From Flavisolibacter longurius (GTDB taxonomy: Bacteria > Bacteroidota > Bacteroidia > Chitinophagales > Chitinophagaceae): a stretch of DNA of 64,000 nt. Under the pieces are notes generated by a model. That model was given only the letters and a program-made list of their open reading frames with translations. It did no database searches and was not told the origin of the DNA. Positions 9,329-18,241 of this stretch are shown piece after piece. Within the stretch, counting starts at the first letter, position 1; every line of letters begins with the position of its first letter. A program made the translations under genes and the position numbers. The stretch covers positions 248,001 to 312,000 of the forward strand of contig JACJGO010000005.1 in the NCBI GenBank assembly GCA_014163555.1. Reading direction: 5' to 3'.

Positions 9329-9669
9329 TTGAAAGTACTTTGAAGTTCAAAGCTAATGGTCCTTTATTACATAGCCAAGTCTTACGGGAAAAAATAGTAT
9401 GAATACAGGATTTTAAGGGTTGAACGTCCCTTTTGCAACGATAAGAGAAAACGGATGCGTAAACTACTTTAAACCATCTGCGTTGATTAAATAAAATAAA
9501 AAGTACAAATTGAGAACCAACTCTATTCTCAAACCCGGAATAAGCAGCGAGCAAACAACATATATTTTTTGAAGCGCAAAGGTGTTATCCCCCAACTGTT
9601 TGAACAGGTGGAGGATGATAACAATTACTAACCTTCCTAAGTAGTTCAAGCAGTTGCTGGAGAAAGAAA
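9329..9669. other. Intergenic region, 341 bases
   Basis: Apart from the promoter/operator at 9337-9378, no gene, repeat or strong hairpin was seen. Short open frames here (for example 9464-9649 minus) have no recognisable protein features. Confidence 0.6.
9337..9378 (-). promoter_or_regulatory. Promoter with overlapping operator (copy 1) for the 9328-6704 cluster
   Basis: On the minus strand TTGG (9375-9378) and TAGCTTTG (9348-9355) are separated by exactly 19 bases, close to the Bacteroidota consensus TTTG-N19-TAnnTTTG. The palindrome CTTTGAAGTTCAAAG (9338-9352) overlaps the -7 element and lies 9 bases before the ATG at 9328. With the base at 9337 it reads ACTTTG-N5-CAAAG, the same pattern as at 8383-8399. 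A bound repressor would block this promoter. Confidence 0.6.
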
Positions 9670-9849
9670 CTAATCTACATCCAGCGATCCCAGTAGACCA
9701 CTTCCCCGGATCAGCCAGATAATAACGGCTATCACCACTACCACATTCAGGATCATTTTGATTTTATAATCCATCGGGATAAATCGGTTGATCAGCCAAA
9801 GTAAAATACCAACGATGATAAGGATTAAAACAATGTTCAGGAGTGACAT
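9670..9849 (-). CDS. Tiny membrane protein, Thivi_2564-like
   Basis: 59 residues read directly from the minus strand, starting MSLLNIVLILIIVGILLWLI and ending GLLGSLDVD before a TAG. It has two hydrophobic helices (about 4-22 and 34-48) around a short loop NRFIPMDYKIK. This pattern, with the polar PMD loop, is that of the small Thivi_2564-type membrane proteins. These are widespread and of unknown function, often stress-related. It stands alone. The consistent two-helix layout and the loop are the evidence for a real gene. Confidence 0.8.
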   Translation of the reverse strand: MSLLNIVLILIIVGILLWLINRFIPMDYKIKMILNVVVVIAVIIWLIRGSGLLGSLDVD

Positions 9850-10084
9850 ATGAATGGTTTGTTTTTAATGGTGAAAACGGAACCAGGCATCAGGAAGCTT
9901 TTTTACCCAAATGCTTTGTTTCGTTTTTCAGAACATACCAATAAAAATGTTATGCCACAGGTGAGAACCTTAAAAAACTGTAAACGGGTTATTTATTCCT
10001 TAGCTTTTAAAGGAAGCAATGACTCTTTAAAAAAGATTATTCAATTAGACATCATTCTACCTCCCAGAAAAAATGCTAGCTGGT

Positions 10085-10555
10085 TTAGTTAAGTTCTTTT
10101 GTTTCGGATAAATCATTATCGTTCCGATTGGATCCACCTTCAGGCAATGCTTTTTTCTTTTCGGTGAGATGAAACAAACAAACCAGCATCCAGCCAATCC
10201 AGAACAAATACCCGCCCAAATGAAACCGTTCGCCCAGCCAACGGTGTGAGAGGTTATGGCGAAAATCCTGGTAAGTGAAATAAACGCCAACCAGGGCCAG
10301 AACAAGCGTGATGATGAAAACCAGTCGTGACCTGGGAAATGAAAGCTTGAGTTGAACCCATCCCAGCAGAAAAAACAGCGTCATCCAAACCACTAACACC
10401 AGCAACCCAGCCTGCCACCAGACTTTCAGGAAAGCGTATTCCTTGTAAAAAAGACTGATTCCTACACGGCCCACCATTGAAGCCTTCGACAGCAAATAGC
10501 CGGCAAGGCCCGACAAGGCCAGCAATACCAAAAACAAATAAGCGGTTCGTTTCAT
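10085..10555 (-). CDS. Hypothetical four-helix membrane protein
   Basis: 156 residues from the ATG at 10555; an upstream ATG at 10579 would add eight polar residues. Hydrophobic segments lie at about 4-22, 45-65, 78-95 and 113-130. The C-terminal tail of about 25 residues is charged. The first helix may be a signal anchor. No family was recognised. The spacing of the helices and the conserved-looking WWQAGLLVLVVWM segment suggest a real inner-membrane protein. It is a single gene in opposite orientation to the protease gene that follows. Confidence 0.65.
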   Translation of the reverse strand: MKRTAYLFLVLLALSGLAGYLLSKASMVGRVGISLFYKEYAFLKVWWQAGLLVLVVWMTLFFLLGWVQLKLSFPRSRLVFIITLVLALVGVYFTYQDFRHNLSHRWLGERFHLGGYLFWIGWMLVCLFHLTEKKKALPEGGSNRNDNDLSETKELN

Positions 10556-10811
10556 GCCGTGATTTTCAAAGGGCGACAAAATACAACATCGGTTTTACTT
10601 GCGAGGAAGATAAAGTACGCTGAAGTTTCAAAGGCATTTTTATACAACACCAAACTGCTTGAATACCGTTTCATCACGACTCAGTTTTCGCTTCTACGTA
10701 ACGGGGGTAAAAATCATTGCAAACAAAGTACTCGCTACAAATCCAACTGCTATTATTTACGGTTCTCTTTCACCGAAAAAAATTGTTTTAAAATCCATAA
10801 TTGTGAGCAGC

Positions 10812-10842
10812 GGTAAAAACGGCCTAACAAGGTGTTTTTACC
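10812..10842 (+). promoter_or_regulatory. Hairpin in the leader of the protease gene
   Basis: GGTAAAAAC (10812-10820) and GTTTTTACC (10834-10842) form a perfect 9-bp stem with a 13-base loop, ending 11 bases before the ATG at 10854. It may affect ribosome access or act as an attenuator. Its position also favours the 10854 start over the long upstream frame from 10659. Confidence 0.4.
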
Positions 10843-10853
10843 TTGGATGTACC

Positions 10854-11825
10854 ATGCGATCCTGGTGCCTTCTCCTCTGCTTCATGTTGGCTGTTTTTTT
10901 TGGCAGCACCGGGAAAATTCATGCCCATGAAATTGAGTTGTACACCGGGAAAAACAAGATCGTTATCCCGGTGCTGGAGAGTGATTCTGCCTCCTGCATT
11001 TTGCCCTTCAACCGTGTGGGAAACCTGATGGTGGTAAAAGCAAAGGTGGACACGATGGAGGGAAATTTTATCCTGGACACCGGTGCACCGCACCTCGTGC
11101 TGAATGCTACCTATTTTCGCGATTACCCGATAGAAATGCAACAGGATGGGCAACAAACCAGTATTGCAGGCCAGGGAGATTACATATACAAAACAAAAGT
11201 TCGTGAGCTGGCATTTGGCGCCCTGAATTTTTTTCAACTGGAAGCAGATGTCACCAATCTTGGGAATATTGAAAATGCCAAAGGCTTTAAAGTTCTCGGA
11301 CTGCTTGGATTGGATCTTTTGCGCCAATGTGAAATGATCATTGATTTTGAAAAAAGCCAAATCTACCTGCATCGGATTGGCAAGAAAGAAGCGTCTTCCT
11401 ATAAACATGAGATGCTGCAGGACACATCGCAATACCGAGTATTCCCGGTCGCTTATACCAACAACCGTCTGGTCACAACGGCCGAAGTGGCCGGGAAAAA
11501 ACTGAAACTGGTGATTGATTGTGCTGCCGAATCCAACATACTGGACAGCCGCTTGCCGGATAAGATTCTTTCTTTGGTTACCATCAACCGGCGGGTAAAA
11601 GTGACAGGACCCGGCTACAAAAAAATGGATGCCCTGTTTGGGAACCTGGCGAACATGAAAATGGGCGACACGCAAATTGATAACCTACCGGTTCTTGTCA
11701 TAAACCTGGAATACACCTGCTTTAATGATGGTTCTTCCGTTAACGGCGTACTGGGCGTTGATTTCTTGTCGCAGCATAAAATCGGGTTTAACTTTGTGCA
11801 ACGCAAAATGTACATATGGAAATGA
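10854..11825 (+). CDS. Secreted retropepsin-like aspartic protease, two-lobed
   Basis: 323 residues from the ATG at 10854, chosen because it begins a clear signal peptide (MRSWCLLLCFMLAVFFG, cleavage near HA/HE). Frame 10659-10853 has no signal and is probably leader. The first lobe carries the aspartic protease signature FILDTGAPHLVLN (D75). A second, related lobe has LVIDCAAESNILD (D222), where DTG/DSG is replaced by DCA. Clan AA enzymes need two such aspartates, so the protein may be an internally duplicated, partly degenerate pepsin-like pair or may still act as a homodimer through lobe one. The stop overlaps the start of the next gene, so the two are coupled. Confidence 0.85.
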   Translation: MRSWCLLLCFMLAVFFGSTGKIHAHEIELYTGKNKIVIPVLESDSASCILPFNRVGNLMVVKAKVDTMEGNFILDTGAPHLVLNATYFRDYPIEMQQDGQQTSIAGQGDYIYKTKVRELAFGALNFFQLEADVTNLGNIENAKGFKVLGLLGLDLLRQCEMIIDFEKSQIYLHRIGKKEASSYKHEMLQDTSQYRVFPVAYTNNRLVTTAEVAGKKLKLVIDCAAESNILDSRLPDKILSLVTINRRVKVTGPGYKKMDALFGNLANMKMGDTQIDNLPVLVINLEYTCFNDGSSVNGVLGVDFLSQHKIGFNFVQRKMYIWK

Positions 11826-13258
11826 GGCGTACCTGCCATATTTGTTTGTCAGCGTTTGTTCTTTGCCTGCTTTTCTTTGCAGCAACGGTCAAGGCACAAT
11901 CGTTTAATACCTACACCATCAAAAATGGCCGGATGTATGTACAGCTTTCAAAGCCTGTAACGGAATCATCCCTTGACAGTTTTATTGTGCAGTTTGACCT
12001 TTCCGACCTTGACCTAAAATCTTTTCTCAAATCCAACAAGGCTGACTCCTTGCATCATTATGGCTGGAAGATCGAGATCAATAACGAAGTGGGACTGATC
12101 ATCAGCAAGGCCATTGAGCCTTTTACAGGGCTATTAAAAAATAATGATAAACTTTTTTTCAAAGACCGGCAGAACCCACTTTTCCCTTCGGTGAATAACG
12201 GGTTGACATTTGGTGTAAACCGGTTCCGAAACAAGGAGCCGTTTTTGGTTCGTGATTCTGTCGTGCGTTTTTTTCTCCGCAATCATCTGCAAGCAAAAAG
12301 GGTTATGTTGGCTGGCAGTTTCAATAACTGGAAACCGGACCAATTGTCCATGCAAAAAACGGACAGCGGATGGATCTACGATATCGCACTGGGGGCCGGG
12401 AAATGGTGGTACAAGTTTATTGTCAATGGCAATTGGATTGTAGACAGGGATAATCTTGTGGCCGAAAACGACGGACAGGGAAATATCAATTCCGTATTCT
12501 TTCGTCCCAATACAACGTTTGTGCTTCCCGGTTATACCGGAGCAGAGAAGGTTTTTTTAGCGGGAAGCTTTAACAATTGGAAAGGTGATGGTCTGCCAAT
12601 GAAAAAAACTTCCCAGGGATGGGAATTGCCGCTCTACATAGCCGAGGGCACACATACCTATAAATTTGTGGTGGATGGCAGATGGGTTGCAGATCCAAAC
12701 AATCCTGTCACTGTGCCTGACGGTATCAGTGGCACCAATACTGTCATCCGGAATGGCAAACCTTACCTTTTCCGGTTAAATGGCTTCACCGATGCAAAAG
12801 AAGTGGTGTTGTTGGGATCATTCAACCAGTGGCGGGATTTTGAATGGCGGATGAAAAAAACAGACAAAGGATGGGAGCTACCATTTACGCTGGGTCCCGG
12901 CAATCATGAATACAAGTTTAAAGTAGATGGGAAACTGATCAGGGACCCCGAAAATCCTATCGCTTCAACCAGTCGGGGAAGTTCGTTTTTGATCCTGCAT
13001 CCCAATTATACGTTCCGGTTGCAGAACTTCCCGGAAGCCAAAGCGGTTTTTCTCGCTGGCGATTTTAATCAATGGAACCCTGATGCTTTTGCTATGGAAA
13101 AAATGGGGGAGGATTGGATTTTCCCTGTTCACCTTTCCGTTGGCAAGCATCTATATAAGTATATTGTCGATGGCAAATGGCTAACGGATCCTGGCAATAA
13201 GCTATGGGAGCAAAACGAGTATGGTACAGGCAATTCCGTTCTTTGGGTGGAAAATTAA
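11822..13258 (+). CDS. Secreted protein with four tandem glycogen-binding (CBM48/AMPK-type) domains
   Basis: 478 residues from the ATG that overlaps the previous stop as ATGA; an ATG at 11816 adds two residues. A signal peptide (ending VKA/QS) is followed by a unique N-terminal part to about residue 147. Then come four repeats of about 82 residues (about 148-229, 230-311, 312-393, 394-478). Each contains the core VFLAGSFNNW or a close variant and then a (Y/F)KF(V/I)(V/N)(D/N)G strand. These are E-set domains related to AMPK-beta and isoamylase N-terminal domains, which bind alpha-glucans. No catalytic domain is attached. It likely acts as a periplasmic or surface binding protein; whether it binds glucan or, as in some prokaryotic members, protein is unknown. 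Confidence 0.88.
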   Translation: MRRTCHICLSAFVLCLLFFAATVKAQSFNTYTIKNGRMYVQLSKPVTESSLDSFIVQFDLSDLDLKSFLKSNKADSLHHYGWKIEINNEVGLIISKAIEPFTGLLKNNDKLFFKDRQNPLFPSVNNGLTFGVNRFRNKEPFLVRDSVVRFFLRNHLQAKRVMLAGSFNNWKPDQLSMQKTDSGWIYDIALGAGKWWYKFIVNGNWIVDRDNLVAENDGQGNINSVFFRPNTTFVLPGYTGAEKVFLAGSFNNWKGDGLPMKKTSQGWELPLYIAEGTHTYKFVVDGRWVADPNNPVTVPDGISGTNTVIRNGKPYLFRLNGFTDAKEVVLLGSFNQWRDFEWRMKKTDKGWELPFTLGPGNHEYKFKVDGKLIRDPENPIASTSRGSSFLILHPNYTFRLQNFPEAKAVFLAGDFNQWNPDAFAMEKMGEDWIFPVHLSVGKHLYKYIVDGKWLTDPGNKLWEQNEYGTGNSVLWVEN

Positions 13259-13390
13259 AATAGCCTTTCTTATAGATCTGCATCCGGTTTATTGATCAAT
13301 ATGAAATTAGGTTTCAGAAAAAATACCTATACTATCCAAACAAGGGCAGCCAATTTTACACGAGCTGAAAACTCTTTCCAATTAGCATTT

Positions 13391-13437
13391 GCAAAGCCAT
13401 ACTGACAAACCGGTAATTGGCTGGCTTTGCCTGATTT
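13391..13437 (+). terminator. Possible terminator before the PAS kinase gene
   Basis: GCAAAGCCA (13391-13399) and TGGCTTTGC (13422-13430) are perfect inverted arms with a 22-base loop, followed by CTGATTTTTC. It lies 132 bases after the glycogen-binding protein gene and just before the kinase gene. It may end the upstream unit, or be part of the kinase leader. Confidence 0.4.
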
Positions 13438-13455
13438 TTCTGCACTTTTGCTCCC

Positions 13456-16188
13456 ATGCAGTCAAGCTTTGATAAGAAGGATGAGATTTACCAGCTCTTT
13501 ATGCAGGCACCGGTGGGAATTTATTTGTTGAAAGGGGAGGACTATATTATTGAAATGGCCAATGAACCCATCCTGACCTTTTGGGGAAAAGGAAGTGCTG
13601 TGATTGGGAAACCTGTCCTGGAATCTTTCCCGGAAATAAAGGAGCAGGGATTTATTGATATCCTGGATAACGTTCGCAAAACCGGCAAATCCTTTCAAAT
13701 CGATGAAATTGCTGTTTGGTATAATTACGATGGAAAGAAGGAGCAAAAATATGTGACGCTGTTTTATCAGCCTTATTATGAAGAAGGAAGTATTGCCGGT
13801 ATTTTTTCCATTGCCACTGATGTTACAGAAAAAGTGGTGGCAAAAAAGCAACTGGAAGAAAACGAACGAAACTTACGCAACCTCATTCTCCAGGCACCCG
13901 TCGCCATGTGCATCTTTAAAGGTCCGGAGTACATTGTTGAAATTGCCAATGCCCGCATGGTGGCCTTTTGGGGCAAAAAGGCCGAAGAAGTTATTGGCAA
14001 ACCCATATTTGAAGGATTGCACGAAGTAAAAAACCAGGGCATTGAAGACCTGTTGCATAAGGTTTATACGGAAGGTGTCACGGTTCGTGTGGATGAACGG
14101 CCGGTTATGCTACCCCGTGCCGGTGGCCTGCAAACCATCTTTGTCAACTTTGTTTACGAACCCTTGCGGGAGCAGGTGGGATCGATCACCGGTGTGATGG
14201 CAATGGCAGTGGATGTAACCGAGCAGGTATTGTCACGCATTAAAATTGAAGATAGTGCTCAGGAAGTTCGTTCCCTGGTGGAAAGTGCACCCTTTCCCAT
14301 TGGTGTGTATATCGGAAAGGAAATGCTGATCCGGCTGGCCAACAAGTCCATCACCGATGTTTGGGGCAAAGGACCGGATGTGATTGGCAAATGCTACGCC
14401 GATGTTCTTCCCGAATTAAAAGACACCGGCATCTTCGACCAACTGGATGCTGTTTTTACCACAGGGGTTCCGTTTCATGCAAAAAATCAGCGGGTTGACC
14501 TTGTTGTGGATGGAAAGCTGCAGCCTTTTTATTTCAACTATAGTTTCACGCCGCTTTTCGATAAAGAAGGACATGTATATGGCGTGATGAACACTGCGGC
14601 TGAAGTAACGGACCTGAACGTGGCCCTGCAAAAAATCCAGGAAGCAGAAGAAAAAGCAAGGCTCGCCATCGACTCTGCGGAACTCGGCACGTATGAATAC
14701 GATTTTGTCAACAAAGTACTGACAACCTCCAAACGCTTTCATGCAATTTTTGGTGGCTTTGTTGCCACAGAAATCGATTCCTACATTCATTCGATCCATG
14801 CTGACGATTTATCCATCCGGGAAGCCGCCCACCAGGAAGCCATAAAAACCGGTTTTTTGCAATACGAAGTGCGGGTGAAACATCCGGATGATACCTACCG
14901 TTGGGCAAGTATTCAGGGACGGTATCTTTTTGATGAAGAAAACAATCCGGTACGTCTGATTGGCATTGCGCAGGATATTACCGAACAAAGAATATTTGCA
15001 GAAGAACTTGGCAAACAGGTAAAAGAAAGAACAAAGGAACTGGAAGCTGCCCAACAAACCCTGTTGGATGCTTACCGCTATCTTCAAACAGTTATTAATA
15101 AGTTTGATTCGGCCTTTGCTTCCCTTACCCCTGTATTTACTGGTGAAGAGATTACAGATTTCCGTTTCAAAATGACCAATGAGGCGTATTCGGCCTATTC
15201 ACACAATTCCCCGGAAGCCATTCAGGGAAAACTCGTCAGCGAATTTTATTCTGGCTACAAACAAACAGAAGCATTCGAGAATTATGTGCACACCTTTCGC
15301 ACCGGTCTTCCTGCAAAATGGGATTTGCACTACGACTTTGATGGGTTGGATGTGTACCTGACAGTTTCGTGCAGCCGGGTCGAAAATGAAGTCATTGCGC
15401 ATTTTACCGATTTCACCACGCTGAAAAGCCTGCAATATGAGTTGATCCGGAAAATTGAAGAACTCAAACATTCTAACAGCAACCTGGAGGATTTTGCCTA
15501 CGCGGCTTCGCACGACCTGAAGGAGCCCATTCGTAAAATTCATTTTTTTGCCGATCTCCTGAAACAGGAATTAAAAGGACAACTGAACGCCTCACAGGAA
15601 CGCTATTTCGAACGGCTTGAAAATGCATCGAGCCGAATGAAGTCTCTTGTGAATGACCTACTGGCTTACTCGCAGGCCACAAAAGGGGTAGGCTTGCAGG
15701 AAGAAGTGGATCTTAACAAAAAAGTGCGGCTGGTTATAGAAGACCTGGAGTTAGAGATTGCCCAGCGCAAAGCCAGCATTCAGGTGGACCCGCTGCCTGT
15801 GATCCTGGCCAACAAACGGCAAATGCAGCAGTTGTTTCAAAACCTTATCAGCAATGCGCTGAAATACGGCAAACCCAGGGAAGTGCCGCAGGTATTCATT
15901 CATTATAGGCTCATTAGTGGAAATGACCTTCCTGCGCAACCGGGATTGGAGAAACAGAAAACCTATCACCAGATTGAAGTTACCGACAAAGGAATCGGCT
16001 TTCCACAGGCTGACGCAGAACGGATTTTCAATGTTTTTACCCGGCTTCACAACAGTACCGAATCATCGGGGTCTGGTGTGGGCTTGTCGATTGTACAAAA
16101 GGTGGTGCAAAACCACCGCGGTTTTATCCAGGCTGAAAGCAAATTGGGGGAGGGGTCAACATTCAGGGTGCTGTTGCCAGCGGATTGA
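13456..16188 (+). CDS. Cytosolic multi-PAS sensor histidine kinase
   Basis: 910 residues without an evident signal peptide or membrane helix. PAS domains lie at about 10-130, 142-265, 270-395 and 400-515, with a probable fifth at about 545-655 after a coiled coil. The first three are close paralogues sharing the patterns FWGKG/FWGKK, VIGKP and DVTE. The dimerisation/phosphoacceptor helix has FAYAASHDLKEPI with H686, a HisKA of the phytochrome-like group. The ATPase domain (about 775-905) has NLISNALKY, DKGIGF and GSGVGLSIV. No receiver domain is attached and no response regulator is adjacent, so it is an orphan kinase here. Ligands of the PAS domains are unknown. Confidence 0.93.
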   Translation: MQSSFDKKDEIYQLFMQAPVGIYLLKGEDYIIEMANEPILTFWGKGSAVIGKPVLESFPEIKEQGFIDILDNVRKTGKSFQIDEIAVWYNYDGKKEQKYVTLFYQPYYEEGSIAGIFSIATDVTEKVVAKKQLEENERNLRNLILQAPVAMCIFKGPEYIVEIANARMVAFWGKKAEEVIGKPIFEGLHEVKNQGIEDLLHKVYTEGVTVRVDERPVMLPRAGGLQTIFVNFVYEPLREQVGSITGVMAMAVDVTEQVLSRIKIEDSAQEVRSLVESAPFPIGVYIGKEMLIRLANKSITDVWGKGPDVIGKCYADVLPELKDTGIFDQLDAVFTTGVPFHAKNQRVDLVVDGKLQPFYFNYSFTPLFDKEGHVYGVMNTAAEVTDLNVALQKIQEAEEKARLAIDSAELGTYEYDFVNKVLTTSKRFHAIFGGFVATEIDSYIHSIHADDLSIREAAHQEAIKTGFLQYEVRVKHPDDTYRWASIQGRYLFDEENNPVRLIGIAQDITEQRIFAEELGKQVKERTKELEAAQQTLLDAYRYLQTVINKFDSAFASLTPVFTGEEITDFRFKMTNEAYSAYSHNSPEAIQGKLVSEFYSGYKQTEAFENYVHTFRTGLPAKWDLHYDFDGLDVYLTVSCSRVENEVIAHFTDFTTLKSLQYELIRKIEELKHSNSNLEDFAYAASHDLKEPIRKIHFFADLLKQELKGQLNASQERYFERLENASSRMKSLVNDLLAYSQATKGVGLQEEVDLNKKVRLVIEDLELEIAQRKASIQVDPLPVILANKRQMQQLFQNLISNALKYGKPREVPQVFIHYRLISGNDLPAQPGLEKQKTYHQIEVTDKGIGFPQADAERIFNVFTRLHNSTESSGSGVGLSIVQKVVQNHRGFIQAESKLGEGSTFRVLLPAD

Positions 16189-16919
16189 TTTCATTGCTTC
16201 ATTAATTCGGGTTGAACTCAATTCATTAACACTACTGCTTTTTACAAGCAAGAACATTCCATTTGTTCAGAACTGCTTATTGCAACTCCCAACCGGTAAG
16301 ATTTAAACACATAGCGAATTTGTTTTCTGTACAAAAGGGAAATACAAATCTCATTTAGAGTTTTCTACCCATGGATATTGGTGACGTGGATAATACACTA
16401 TTTGAAAATGTAAATGAAAAAATTACAGGTAGTCATCACAGTTAATGTCCTTTAGGAATTCTTTCGTAATAGCTGAAAACACAAATACTTTCGTTTATTT
16501 TCTTGGAAAATCATTTTCTACTAAATGATTCTATTTGGTGAAAGGGTATAAAGTATGGTACTGTAATGTATGAACAAACTTGTTAAGCTCAATCTTGGTT
16601 TCGAATAATGCCTAAATGAGTTATTCAATAAGCAGAGCTTTTGTCATAAAATCCGTCAGTTCGCTGCAATTCCCATGTAACGCTTAAATACTGAACCGTG
16701 ATTTTTTCTATCTGAACGAGGGAACCAAAAAGAGGCGAAAAAAAACTTATCTACAGCGTTATTCACATACAGATATTTAAATAACACTGTAAATCAAGCT
16801 GTTAACAAATTGAACTTTTTTAATTTTTATCCCATCTTCCATTTTTATTAAAAAACTTTTTAAAAAATTTAAAAAGAAATTCAAAGAAATTTTATGTTCG
16901 TGTAACAATCTCTTAACAA
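16189..16919. other. AT-rich intergenic region upstream of the ROK gene, 731 bases
   Basis: No open frame with protein-like features was seen. The last 130 bases are very A/T-rich. An 8-bp perfect inverted repeat AATCATTT-TCTACT-AAATGATT lies at 16509-16530. The region probably holds the promoter of the ROK regulator and marks the left border of the polysaccharide utilization region. Confidence 0.6.
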
Positions 16920-18137
16920 TTGAGTAAAACGGAGCTGCAAAAACTGGACATCATCCGACAGTTATATTTTGGCGGAACTATTTCCTGTGCAGAGATTAGT
17001 GTGGGTATTGAGCGGAGCATTACGCTAACAACAAAACTGTTGAACGAGCTTGTGGATGCAGGCTTTGTTTTGGAAAAAGGACTGGCACCCTCCACTGGTG
17101 GTCGCCGGCCGATAACGTATTCCTTACAACCGGGTGTATTGTACGTACTCTCTGTAGCCATGGACCAGCATGTAACAAGGTTGGTGATCATGGACATGCA
17201 GAACAAATTTGTTACGGAGGTTAAAAAGCTTCAACTGCCGCTGAAGAACAATCCTCAGGCGTTACAAAATCTTCTCCAGGCTATAGAAGAATTTTTATCG
17301 GAGTCGGAAATTCCCAAGGAGAAAATTGCCGGCATCGGGATTGGTATGCCGGGCTTTATTGATGTCAACAAAGGCATCAATTATTCCTTTTTGCTGGCCG
17401 GTGGAAAAAATATAAAAACAATCATTTCCGAGCGGGTAGGGCTACCCGTTTTTATTGACAATGATTCGAGCCTGATTGCCCTGGCGGAACTGCGTTTTGG
17501 CGCTACCCGAGGCAAAACCAACATGATGGTCATCAACTTTGGCTGGGGTGTTGGTCTGGGACTGATTTTAAACAAAAAAATATTCAGGGGACACAACGGT
17601 TTTGCAGGAGAATTCAGTCATATCCCGCTGTTTCAGAATGGTAAGTTGTGCAGCTGCGGGAAAACGGGTTGTCTGGAAACGGAAACATCCTTGCTGGAAG
17701 TCATTGAAAAAGCAAAGCAGGGTTTGAGTAAGGGGCGGGTTTCCACCCTGAAATTTGATGGCAAAGAGAATGTGGAACAGGCCAATGAAAAGCTCAGTCA
17801 GGCTGCTCAAAATGGAGACCAGTTTGCCGTTGAACTATTTTCTGAAACCGCATATAATATTGGCCGGGGCGTTGCCATTTTAATTCACTTACTTAACCCC
17901 GAAATAATTGTAATTAGTGGCAGGGGTTCTACAGCTGGCTTTGTGTTGCAGCCACCGATTCAGCGTGCCATGAATGATCATTGCATTCCTCGCCTGGCTG
18001 CCAATACAACCATAGAAATTTCAAACCTGGGGCATGATGCTGAATTGATAGGTGCTGCCTGTCTGGTGATGGAGAATTTTGAAAAATTAAGCTTGCGTGA
18101 TATGAAACCAATGATTGAATCCGCCGAAAGAAACTAA
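16920..18137 (+). CDS. ROK family transcriptional regulator (NagC/XylR type)
   Basis: 405 residues. The start is TTG at 16920, because an in-frame stop lies directly upstream and the first ATG is deep inside the domain. A winged helix-turn-helix (about 1-65) is followed by a ROK sugar-binding domain. FIDND (D182) matches the conserved aspartate region, and CSCGKTGCLE (C244, C246, C251) is the ROK zinc site. The segment NFGWGVGLGLIL resembles sugar-responsive regulators such as NagC more than kinases. It is 104 bases upstream of susC on the same strand, so it is the best candidate for local control of the locus. The inducer could be GlcNAc, mannose or another liberated sugar; this cannot be read. 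Confidence 0.93.
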   Translation: MSKTELQKLDIIRQLYFGGTISCAEISVGIERSITLTTKLLNELVDAGFVLEKGLAPSTGGRRPITYSLQPGVLYVLSVAMDQHVTRLVIMDMQNKFVTEVKKLQLPLKNNPQALQNLLQAIEEFLSESEIPKEKIAGIGIGMPGFIDVNKGINYSFLLAGGKNIKTIISERVGLPVFIDNDSSLIALAELRFGATRGKTNMMVINFGWGVGLGLILNKKIFRGHNGFAGEFSHIPLFQNGKLCSCGKTGCLETETSLLEVIEKAKQGLSKGRVSTLKFDGKENVEQANEKLSQAAQNGDQFAVELFSETAYNIGRGVAILIHLLNPEIIVISGRGSTAGFVLQPPIQRAMNDHCIPRLAANTTIEISNLGHDAELIGAACLVMENFEKLSLRDMKPMIESAERN

Positions 18138-18241
18138 ACAGTAATCCTCATTGCATTTCAGTTGCCCGAATGAAAAAGGCCTGGAATGTCATACCTAATA
18201 GTTTTATTAAACCCAAAATTTAAAAACCAAAAACGACGAAC

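Noticed and set aside
9850-10092. Plus-strand open frame of 80 codons next to the tiny membrane protein
   Set aside because: No fold-like pattern, overlaps the end of the minus-strand membrane protein gene, and has no recognisable start context.
10659-10853. N-terminal extension of the protease frame
   Set aside because: The extension has no signal peptide and covers a leader hairpin; the ATG at 10854 begins a normal signal peptide.
11822-13258. Four repeats considered as a nucleotide-level repeat or recent duplication
   Set aside because: The repeats are related at protein level but too diverged in DNA to be recent.
16509-16530. 8-bp inverted repeat as ROK operator
   Set aside because: About 390 bases before the gene, only one copy seen, in AT-rich DNA where such repeats arise by chance.
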